Of a stretch of DNA of 64,000 nucleotides, positions 33,601 to 40,678 are shown in pieces; position 1 is the stretch's first letter, and each line of letters opens with the position of its first letter. Under the pieces are notes generated by a model. That model was not told where the DNA came from and ran no database searches. It saw nothing but the letters and a program-made list of their open reading frames with translations. Source of the DNA: Porticoccus sp002341315 (GTDB taxonomy: Bacteria; Pseudomonadota; Gammaproteobacteria; Pseudomonadales; Porticoccaceae); assembly GCF_047634355.1 (NCBI RefSeq), contig NZ_JBLIAL010000002.1; one strand, given 5' to 3'. A program made the translations under genes and the position numbers.

Positions 33601-34605
33601 TCACCATTGATAGCCCAGTGATATGACCCACTCTTCATCGGCCCTCTTTTGCCCATCACCGGGTTGGTTGACATAATCAAAATCATATCGAAGTTCACTG
33701 AATAGATTGCCGAGCAGGGGTATTTTAATGCCGGTACTGCTTTCTGTCTGATTGTTATTGAAGTCGTCCACGGCCCATAAAAATTCATTCTCGTGGAAAA
33801 GCATTATGTCTGTTCCGGGTATGGGCCAATCCATACGCATTCTCCAGCGCCCAGCCAGGTCTTTTTCTGAGCCCGATCCGTCATAGTGGGAAACCAGAAA
33901 GGCCGCGCCCAGCTGTAAATTCAGTTTCATCTGATTGGCAAGGTTGATGCGACGGCCAGCGCCTGCACCCAGTTGATATTGCTCGTCAATGGCACTGAAG
34001 CGGTTTTTTGTATAGCCCAGACGACCGTAGCTGAACCATTGCTCGGTAAAATCATAATTCAGCTGGTAGTTTGTTTCGTAGTGCTCATCTACCACAACGC
34101 CATCAGCTTTCTCTGACTCTGCCGTTAATTCGGTTTCATGTCTGAACTGTTCCTGTAGCCACTGCGCCCTGACAATAAAGTCGAGATTCTCTGTATTGGT
34201 ATTACCGTCTTTGCGGTTGAAGCCAAACCGAACGTCGCCAGTAAAAGCCTTCGGTGGTTCCATGGCCACAAGCGTCATGAAGGGTAGTGATGGTTTTGTC
34301 CCTTCATCGCAGTGACCGGTAACAGTCTCCTCCATTGTCAGGGAGCAGTTGGTGGCTGTTTCATCAGGGCTGGTGACTAACGGCATCCTGGAGGAGGAAT
34401 TGAAATCGGCAACCTGGTTTTTGGGGATTTTGATCAGACCGAAGATGTCTGATTTCCAGATAACCTGGTTCTTATTCAATGAATCCAGTTCGCCGTGGAT
34501 AATATCCCCGTTTTTTAAAGTGATCTCACCTGCAAATGACATTACCGGGAGCAGCATGCAGACCAATAACATCAGGCGGTGGGGAAGGTTACTCAAATCC
34601 GGCAT
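33601..34605 (-). CDS. DUF481-family outer-membrane protein
   Basis: A 334-residue protein from the ATG at 34605 (AAGGAC upstream; the extension to 34647 is weaker). A signal peptide ends at MSFAGE; an N-terminal segment ITLKNGDIIHGELDSLNKNQVIWKSD resembles a small LSM-like domain seen in this family; then a barrel of about 200 residues with DUF481 motifs (YTKNRFSAIDEQYQLGAGAG, ELRYDFDYVNQPG) ends in SLGYQW, a C-terminal aromatic. Function is unknown; some relatives are salt- or stress-induced. It is convergent with rsmJ, 10 bp apart. Confidence 0.85.
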   Translation of the reverse strand: MPDLSNLPHRLMLLVCMLLPVMSFAGEITLKNGDIIHGELDSLNKNQVIWKSDIFGLIKIPKNQVADFNSSSRMPLVTSPDETATNCSLTMEETVTGHCDEGTKPSLPFMTLVAMEPPKAFTGDVRFGFNRKDGNTNTENLDFIVRAQWLQEQFRHETELTAESEKADGVVVDEHYETNYQLNYDFTEQWFSYGRLGYTKNRFSAIDEQYQLGAGAGRRINLANQMKLNLQLGAAFLVSHYDGSGSEKDLAGRWRMRMDWPIPGTDIMLFHENEFLWAVDDFNNNQTESSTGIKIPLLGNLFSELRYDFDYVNQPGDGQKRADEEWVISLGYQW

Positions 34606-34779
34606 TTTCAGTCCTTGTTGGTGATTGATCGATGCAAAGACAGGCACCCTACAAAAACCGTCATCGAATATCCACTGTGAATGAGAATAGGTGAGGCGTA
34701 TCAGATGACTCGAAGCCCGGATGCTGGCAGTGAGTAGTGTGTGGGTATAGAGTGGATGATCCAGGCTACGAGGGTGACC

Positions 34780-35916
34780 TTAAGTAAGCAGCTTTTCTAG
34801 AATACGTCGATAAATTTTTTCGAGGGCGTCAATGTCCTCGACGCTGGCGCATTCGTTGACCTTGTGAATTGTGGCATTTACGGGCCCCAGTTCGACGACC
34901 TGACAGCCATGGGGGGCAATGAAGCGACCATCAGAGGTGCCTCCTGCTGTCGAAAGTTGCGCCTCAATGCCGGTGATGTCCAGGATACTGGCCACCGTAG
35001 CCTCTACCAGTGGCCCCCGTTCGGTCAGAAAGGGCTGCCCGCTGAGTTGCCACTGGAGTTCATAGTCAAGCTGATGTTGTTTTAAGATCATTTCAGTGCG
35101 GGATTTAAGTTGCTCGACGGTCACTTCGGTCGAAAAGCGAAAGTTGAACAGTACCTGCACGGTCCCGGGAATCACATTGGTGGCACCGGTGCCGGAGTGA
35201 ATGTTGGATACCTGAAAACTGGTGGCAGGAAAAAAATCATTGCCGTTGTCCCAGCTCTCGGTGGCGAGCTCGGCCAGTGCTGGAGCCACTTTGTGGATGG
35301 GGTTATCCGCCAGTTGTGGGTAGGCCACATGCCCCTGGATGCCCCTGACCAGCAATTCGGCTCCCAGAGAGCCGCGGCGCCCGTTTTTGATCACATCACC
35401 TACGCGTATAGTGCTGGAGGGTTCTCCCACCAGGCACCAGTCAGGGATTTTATGGTTGTCCACAAGCCATTGCACCACCTTCACCGTGCCGTTTGTGGCG
35501 ATACCTTCTTCGTCGCTGGTGATCAAAAAAGCGATCTGTCCCGGGTGGTCTGGTTGTGTGGCAACAAAATGTTCTACCGCCGTAATCATGGCGGCGAGTG
35601 AGCCCTTCATATCGGCCGCTCCCCGACCGTAGAGAACGCCGTTCTCAATGTGGGGGGAGAACGGCGGATGTTGCCAGTCACCTTCGGGACCGGTGGGCAC
35701 TACATCGGTATGTCCGGCGAAACAGAGCGTTGGGCCTCTTTCACCGCGCACGGCCCAAAAATTATCCACATCGCCGAAGGGCAGCCTGACCACACAAAAA
35801 CCGATGGCCTCCAAACGTTCAATCATCAGTTGCTGGCACCCCTCGTCCGCTGGCGTTACCGAGCGACGTTTGATAAGTTCACAGGCCAGTTCAAGAGTGG
35901 GGGAAAGGGTAGTCAT
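34780..35916 (-). CDS. dapE: Succinyl-diaminopimelate desuccinylase
   Basis: A 378-residue M20-family dimetal hydrolase. Metal ligands are visible in FAGHTDVVPTG (His, Asp), in SDEEG with the catalytic Glu, and in the C-terminal HKVNECA. It removes succinate from N-succinyl-L,L-diaminopimelate in the DAP/lysine pathway. It follows dapD on the same strand after 139 bp, which holds a GC-rich hairpin. dapC (39416) and dapA (28454) are also in the window, covering four of the pathway's steps. Confidence 0.95.
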   Translation of the reverse strand: MTTLSPTLELACELIKRRSVTPADEGCQQLMIERLEAIGFCVVRLPFGDVDNFWAVRGERGPTLCFAGHTDVVPTGPEGDWQHPPFSPHIENGVLYGRGAADMKGSLAAMITAVEHFVATQPDHPGQIAFLITSDEEGIATNGTVKVVQWLVDNHKIPDWCLVGEPSSTIRVGDVIKNGRRGSLGAELLVRGIQGHVAYPQLADNPIHKVAPALAELATESWDNGNDFFPATSFQVSNIHSGTGATNVIPGTVQVLFNFRFSTEVTVEQLKSRTEMILKQHQLDYELQWQLSGQPFLTERGPLVEATVASILDITGIEAQLSTAGGTSDGRFIAPHGCQVVELGPVNATIHKVNECASVEDIDALEKIYRRILEKLLT

Positions 35917-36013
35917 TCAGTGATACTCCGGGGCAGTCATCACAAGTTTAACGAGCTGGGAGAGCCCAGGCCACTGGCATTTTCTGCCAATAAGCAGCAT
36001 GTGGTGGGGGGGA

Positions 36014-36048
36014 GCCAGTCCGGAGCGCAACAGGGCGACCGGACTGGC
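36014..36048 (-). terminator. GC-rich inverted repeat downstream of dapD
   Basis: GCCAGTCCGG and CCGGACTGGC form a perfect 10-bp stem around a 15-base loop, starting 8 bp after the dapD stop codon. No T-run follows, so it may be a weak terminator or a 3'-end-protecting structure that separates dapD from dapE expression. Confidence 0.5.
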
Positions 36049-36055
36049 AAATATC

Positions 36056-37087
36056 CTAATTGGATACGTGCAACGCCTCATTCAATTCCACGGCGGATTT
36101 ATTGGTCAGGCATTCCACGGCACCTGTCGCAGAATTTCGCCGGAAGAGCAGGTCATCTTTGCCAGCCAGTTCTCTGGCTTTGGTTTGCCCTACCAACTGA
36201 TTCTGGTCATCCAGCAGGCTTACTTTGGTTCCGGCGGTGATATAGAGCCCAGCCTCCACGGTACAGCGGTCACCCAGGGGAATCCCCAAGCCTGAATTGG
36301 CGCCCAACAGACACTGGTTGCCAATAGTGATAATGATATTGCCGCCACCGGAGAGCGTACCCATGGTAGAGCTGCCACCGCCCAAATCTGAGCCGGATTT
36401 AACGAACACACCCTGAGAGATTCGGCCTTCCACCATGCTGGTACCCTCGGTGCCGGCGTTAAAATTCACGAAGCCCTCGTGCATGATAGTGGTGCCTTCG
36501 CCGATATAAGCGCCGAGGCGTACCCTTGCCGTATCGGCGATGCGAACGCCGGTGGGGACAACGTAATCTACCATTTTGGGAAACTTGTCCACACTGTCTA
36601 CAGACAGAGGAGAGCCTGCCAGGCGGGCCTGTAACTGTCGAGCAGGCAGTTCCCCTATGTCGATGGCGCCCTCACTGGTCCAGGCGACGTTGCGCAGCAC
36701 GCCGAACAATCCGGTCAGGTTTGTGGCGTTGGGTTTTACCAGGCGATGGGATAGCAGGTGCAATTTCAGGTAACCCTCAGGTACGGAGGCCGGGGCATCG
36801 TCGCTGACAAGCAGGGTGGCTGCCACCGGACGTGAGCTCTTTTGAAACTGCCGGGCAATGCTCGCTTGCTCTTCTTCCCCCGTCGTTGCGAAGGCCGCAG
36901 CGAGCGTATCCAGTTGTTCAGCGGTGAGCGTCATCACCTGGTTTTTACCCTGGATTTCCAGCGCAGTCTTAATTGCAGTGAGGACAGTGTCTTCGGGGTT
37001 TAGCAGGGGTTTTGGGTAGAAAACCTCGAGCCATTCGCCATTGTTATTCTGGGTGCCGATGCCCAATCCAAAGCTGTAGAGTGTCAT
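36056..37087 (-). CDS. dapD: Tetrahydrodipicolinate N-succinyltransferase (long form)
   Basis: A 343-residue enzyme of the longer DapD type known from Pseudomonas; E. coli DapD is 274 residues. The C-terminal half shows left-handed beta-helix hexapeptides (VRIADTARVRLGAYIGEGTTI, GSDLGGGSSTMGTLSGGG) and the succinyl-CoA site. It succinylates tetrahydrodipicolinate. The N-terminal 100 residues have no visible motif beyond the family. The gene starts 22 bp after the yffB-like gene. Confidence 0.94.
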   Translation of the reverse strand: MTLYSFGLGIGTQNNNGEWLEVFYPKPLLNPEDTVLTAIKTALEIQGKNQVMTLTAEQLDTLAAAFATTGEEEQASIARQFQKSSRPVAATLLVSDDAPASVPEGYLKLHLLSHRLVKPNATNLTGLFGVLRNVAWTSEGAIDIGELPARQLQARLAGSPLSVDSVDKFPKMVDYVVPTGVRIADTARVRLGAYIGEGTTIMHEGFVNFNAGTEGTSMVEGRISQGVFVKSGSDLGGGSSTMGTLSGGGNIIITIGNQCLLGANSGLGIPLGDRCTVEAGLYITAGTKVSLLDDQNQLVGQTKARELAGKDDLLFRRNSATGAVECLTNKSAVELNEALHVSN

Positions 37088-37109
37088 TGGTTGTTATATC
37101 TCCGGAAGA

Positions 37110-37463
37110 TTACAGGTTAAAAAGCAAAGCGTATTGATTTGGCCGAAAGCCAACACTAATAACACCATTCTGGTCCAGCACCGGGCGTTTGATCATGGCC
37201 GGGTATTCCATAAGCAGGTCGACAACATTGTCTGCAGAGACATGGTCTTTGACAGCCGGATCCAGTTTTCGCCAAGTGGTGCCCACCTTGTTGAGCACTT
37301 TTTCCCAACCGGCAGCGGCGATCCAGCGCTCGATCATTTGCGGATCCAGGCCGTCGGTGCGGACATCGTGGAAGCGGTAGCTCACCTGTTGCTCATCCAG
37401 CCAATGTCGTGCCTTTTTCACGGTATCGCAGTTCTTGATGCCGTAGAGAATGGTTTCAGTCAT
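37110..37463 (-). CDS. ArsC/Spx-family thioredoxin-fold protein (YffB-like)
   Basis: A 117-residue protein from the ATG at 37463 (MTETILYGIKNC). Length and opening match E. coli YffB, a single-cysteine ArsC-like protein. Only one cysteine of a CxxC-type site is seen (NCDTVKKA), as in glutathione-dependent members. A C-terminal signature, MIKRPVLDQNG, is the family's RP motif. Being next to dapD is conserved in gammaproteobacteria. Arsenate reductase activity is not implied. Confidence 0.87.
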   Translation of the reverse strand: MTETILYGIKNCDTVKKARHWLDEQQVSYRFHDVRTDGLDPQMIERWIAAAGWEKVLNKVGTTWRKLDPAVKDHVSADNVVDLLMEYPAMIKRPVLDQNGVISVGFRPNQYALLFNL

Positions 37464-37578
37464 AGGATTTGTCACGTGGTTGTCATGAATTGGCGTTATC
37501 AAGCATCAATACACATAATCGGGTTTAAGCAGCGGCGAAGGATAGCAAACTTGGGCCACGCATTCACGGGAGACTGCC

Positions 37579-38100
37579 ATGAAGACGATCGCATTGATTC
37601 GTCATGCCAAATCCAGCTGGAAAGATACTACCTTGCCGGATCTGGATCGGCCCCTTAATCGCCGTGGTCGGTTGAACGCCCCGGAAATGGGGCGCAGGTT
37701 GCAGGAGCAACCGGTTTCTCTGAAACGGGTTTTCTCGAGTCCGGCAGTGAGGGCCATGGAAACGGCTGAGTGGTTGATGCCCAGTCTGGGGTTGAGTGAC
37801 GCGAAGTTGGAGGTGGTCACGCCTCTGTACACGTTTAATTACGAAGATATTCTGGCCTGGCTGCGATCTCTGGACAGAGATGCCGACAGGTTTGCCCTGA
37901 TTTGTCACAATCCGGCCATAACTGATCTGGTGAATTTTCTCACCCTTATGCAGATCAATAAAATTCCCACCTGCGGTATTGCCCTGATGCAGGTTGATGT
38001 AAACCATTGGCAGGATTTGGGCGCGGGCATGGCCGAGTTGAGCTATTTTGGTTTCCCCAAAAGTGTTAGCGGCAAAACCATTTCACTGGGGTCGGGCTAG
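37579..38100 (+). CDS. SixA-like histidine phosphatase
   Basis: A 173-residue member of the histidine-phosphatase superfamily. The catalytic motif reads RHAKSSW (RHG-type variant with His10), followed by LDRPLNRRG, SSPAVRAMETAEW and the second catalytic His in ICHNPAITDL. SixA dephosphorylates phosphohistidine on PTS or Hpt proteins in E. coli; the RHAKSSW subgroup is less studied. The stop lies just before the CHAD gene, which probably shares its transcript. Confidence 0.88.
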   Translation: MKTIALIRHAKSSWKDTTLPDLDRPLNRRGRLNAPEMGRRLQEQPVSLKRVFSSPAVRAMETAEWLMPSLGLSDAKLEVVTPLYTFNYEDILAWLRSLDRDADRFALICHNPAITDLVNFLTLMQINKIPTCGIALMQVDVNHWQDLGAGMAELSYFGFPKSVSGKTISLGSG

Positions 38101-38131
38101 ATGCGCATTACCTGAAAAGTTACGGGTTTTC

Positions 38132-38758
38132 ATGGATAGTTTTGTTTTCCAGACAAAGGATCTAAGTGCAGAATTCAACCGTGTCGTCCTCCAGCAAACG
38201 AGATTGGTGCGGGAACAACTACAGTTTCTGATCTCAAAACAGCTCGAAGGCATACACGAAGCACGCAAATGCTTTAAACGCCTGCGTGCCTGTTACAGAT
38301 TACTGAAATCAGCGGATAATGTGACCTTCCGTCAGGGCAGCCAGTTCTTTCGTGACCTCTCTGCCAGGCTGTCTGTCCTCCGGGATACCGAGGTCATGAG
38401 TCAAACTCTGTTGTCACTGCGTGCCGGCAATCACGGGTTGGTCGCTATTGTGGTCTTTGACCAACTGGAGCGACAGCTGGCATTACAACAGCTAGAGGCG
38501 ATAACCGAGGCAATGACCCAGTCGCAGCTGGTGTCCGATCAATTGGGGCAGTTTCTCCGCCGGTACAAGCAGGCGGAGCAGCCGACCCTGGACGCAGATG
38601 TTTTGCTCCGGGCCCTGGTCAAAAGCTATACCGTGGCACGACGCAGCTGGCAGCAGGCCCGGCACAGTGCTGATGATCTTGCTGAGTCCTTGTTCAAACG
38701 TCGTGCAAGCTATTATGACGTGTGGTTGACCAAACGTTGGCACAGGATTGCACCTTGA
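38132..38758 (+). CDS. CHAD-domain protein
   Basis: A 208-residue helical protein from the ATG at 38132; the in-frame extension to 38048 would overlap the phosphatase gene. It has the CHAD hallmark IHEARKCFKRLRACYRLLK with conserved His and basic residues, then FRDLSARLSVLRDTEVM. CHAD domains bind polyphosphate. It lies 31 bp after the SixA-like gene, and the pair is probably functional. It converges on nth, whose stop is directly adjacent. Confidence 0.85.
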   Translation: MDSFVFQTKDLSAEFNRVVLQQTRLVREQLQFLISKQLEGIHEARKCFKRLRACYRLLKSADNVTFRQGSQFFRDLSARLSVLRDTEVMSQTLLSLRAGNHGLVAIVVFDQLERQLALQQLEAITEAMTQSQLVSDQLGQFLRRYKQAEQPTLDADVLLRALVKSYTVARRSWQQARHSADDLAESLFKRRASYYDVWLTKRWHRIAP

Positions 38759-39412
38759 TCAGGCTTTGCGGGTTTTGACGGGTCGTTTCCGGTTGGGAAA
38801 ACAGGTTTTACAGATGTCGCAACTCAGTCCATTGCAGCTGCGGGCGGAGCAATGTTCGCGGCCATAATAAATGATCTGTAGATGCAGGGCGTTCCAACTG
38901 TTTCTGGGAAACAACCGTTTCAGATCCTTTTCTGTCTGCACCACGCTGTTGCCATTGCTCAATCCCCAGCGCTGGGCGAGGCGGTGAATGTGCGTGTCAA
39001 CCGGAAAGGCGGGGTGGCCAAAGGCCTGGGACATGACCACGCTGGCCGTTTTGTGGCCGACGCCGGGCAACGTTTCAAGCGCTGCGATATCTTCAGGAAC
39101 TTCCCCATTGTATTGATCCATCAGTATTTTTGAGAGATTTACAATGGCTTTGGATTTCTGAGGTGCCAGACCACAGGGGCGAATAATGTCATATACCTGT
39201 TGCTGTGAAACCTCACTCATGGCCTGGGCATTATCGGCTAACGCGAACAGTCTGGGGGTTACCTGGTTGACTCGTTCATCGGTACATTGGGCGGATAGCA
39301 ACACGGCTACCAGCAGGGTGAAGGCATCCTGATGGACAAGGGGGATTGGCGGGTTTGGGTACAGTTGATCCAGTCTATGGCGGATAAACGCTGCCCGATC
39401 TTTTTTGAGCAT
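38759..39412 (-). CDS. nth: Endonuclease III (DNA glycosylase/AP lyase)
   Basis: A 217-residue glycosylase that removes oxidised pyrimidines. The helix-hairpin-helix LETLPGVGHKTASVV carries catalytic Lys121, and Asp139 (FPVDTHIHR) is the second catalytic residue. At the iron-sulfur end the cysteines are at 188, 193, 198, 201 and 204. E. coli Nth has C-x6-C-x2-C-x5-C, so the second canonical ligand position (195) is glycine here, and two other cysteines are present. It starts 3 bp after dapC. Confidence 0.93.
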   Translation of the reverse strand: MLKKDRAAFIRHRLDQLYPNPPIPLVHQDAFTLLVAVLLSAQCTDERVNQVTPRLFALADNAQAMSEVSQQQVYDIIRPCGLAPQKSKAIVNLSKILMDQYNGEVPEDIAALETLPGVGHKTASVVMSQAFGHPAFPVDTHIHRLAQRWGLSNGNSVVQTEKDLKRLFPRNSWNALHLQIIYYGREHCSARSCNGLSCDICKTCFPNRKRPVKTRKA

Positions 39413-39415
39413 GTT

Positions 39416-40630
39416 TCAGCCCCTCTGTTGAGCGGCTTCGACAAACCTGCGGATGCGCATGGCCGCTTCTCTGCATTCCTCCAGAGGTGCCACCAGCGCC
39501 ATACGTACTCTGTTTTCTCCCGGATTGATGCCATCAGCTGTGCGTGCCAGATAGCGGCCGGGCAGAACAGTAATATGGTGTTGCCTGAACAGTTCCCTGG
39601 CAAAGTCTTCATCGCTGCCAATGTTTGCTGAGCGGGTATCTGCCCACAAATAAAAGCCGGCATCCGGCATGCTTAATGGCAGCACGGGTTCGAGGATTTC
39701 TCTGAAGATCGCAAATTTCTGCCGGTACTGATCGCGGTTGTCGCGCACATGCTGCTCATCGCGCCAGGCGGCAATACTGGCCAGTTGTGACGGGACCGGC
39801 ATAGCGCAGCCGTGATAGGTGCGGTAGCGCAAAAAATTTGCCAGGATACGACTGTCACCGGCCACAAATCCGGATCTCAGGCCCGGTAAATTGGAGCGTT
39901 TTGACAGACTGTGAAAGACCACGCAGCGATCATAGCTGTGACGACCCATTTGTGCGCAAGCCTCCAGCAAACCGATCGGTGGGTGATTTTCATCGGGGTA
40001 AATCTCTGAATAACATTCATCGCTGGCGATAGTGAAATCGTATTGATCTGCGAGCTGGATTAGCGACTGTAATGTATCGATGTCCAGCACTGCGCCGGAC
40101 GGGTTGCCCGGTGAGCAAATGTAAATAAGTTGGCACTGCTGCCAGATCTCCGGTGAAACGGATGCCCAGTCCGGGCAAAAAGCATTGTCTTCTGTGCAGT
40201 TGAGAAAATGTAGCCTCGCGCCAGCGAGCAGGGCAGCACCTTCGTAGATCTGGTAAAACGGATTGGGGCTGACCACCACTGGCTCGTTACTGCGGTTTAT
40301 GATCACCTGGGCAAAGGCAAACAGCGCTTCTCTGGTGCCATTGACGGGTAGCACCTGAGTTTCGGGGCATACATTCTGAAGGCTGAATCGTTGACACAGC
40401 CATTCGGCTATTGTCTCCCGGAGCTCCGGAAGACCCCTGGTAAGCGGGTAGGCTGAGAGTTTATCCAAGGCATTGGCGAGTGTCTCCCTGACGAATGCCG
40501 GCGGCGGGTGTTTCGGCTCACCGATAGATAGCGCAATATGGGTTAGCTCTGCTGGTGGTGAAATGCCCGATTTGAGAGCGTTGAGCTTCTCAAAGGGGTA
40601 GGGGTGTAGCTTGTTCAGGTCAATATTCAT
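39416..40630 (-). CDS. dapC: Succinyldiaminopimelate transaminase
   Basis: A 404-residue class I PLP aminotransferase close to Pseudomonas DapC: LHPYPFEKLNALKSGI at the N-terminus, VNGTREALFAFAQ, SPNPFYQIYEGAALLAG, YICSPGNPSGAVLD and the PLP lysine in HSLSKRSNLPGLRSGFVAGD. It converts N-succinyl-2-amino-6-oxopimelate to succinyl-DAP with glutamate. Gene order map-glnD-dapC-nth on one strand suggests a shared transcript. The C-terminal tail lacks any extra domain. Confidence 0.92.
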   Translation of the reverse strand: MNIDLNKLHPYPFEKLNALKSGISPPAELTHIALSIGEPKHPPPAFVRETLANALDKLSAYPLTRGLPELRETIAEWLCQRFSLQNVCPETQVLPVNGTREALFAFAQVIINRSNEPVVVSPNPFYQIYEGAALLAGARLHFLNCTEDNAFCPDWASVSPEIWQQCQLIYICSPGNPSGAVLDIDTLQSLIQLADQYDFTIASDECYSEIYPDENHPPIGLLEACAQMGRHSYDRCVVFHSLSKRSNLPGLRSGFVAGDSRILANFLRYRTYHGCAMPVPSQLASIAAWRDEQHVRDNRDQYRQKFAIFREILEPVLPLSMPDAGFYLWADTRSANIGSDEDFARELFRQHHITVLPGRYLARTADGINPGENRVRMALVAPLEECREAAMRIRRFVEAAQQRG

Positions 40631-40678
40631 ACGATTATCGGTTTATCGTGAGCAGTTGATGGCAGTGCGTTCACTTTG

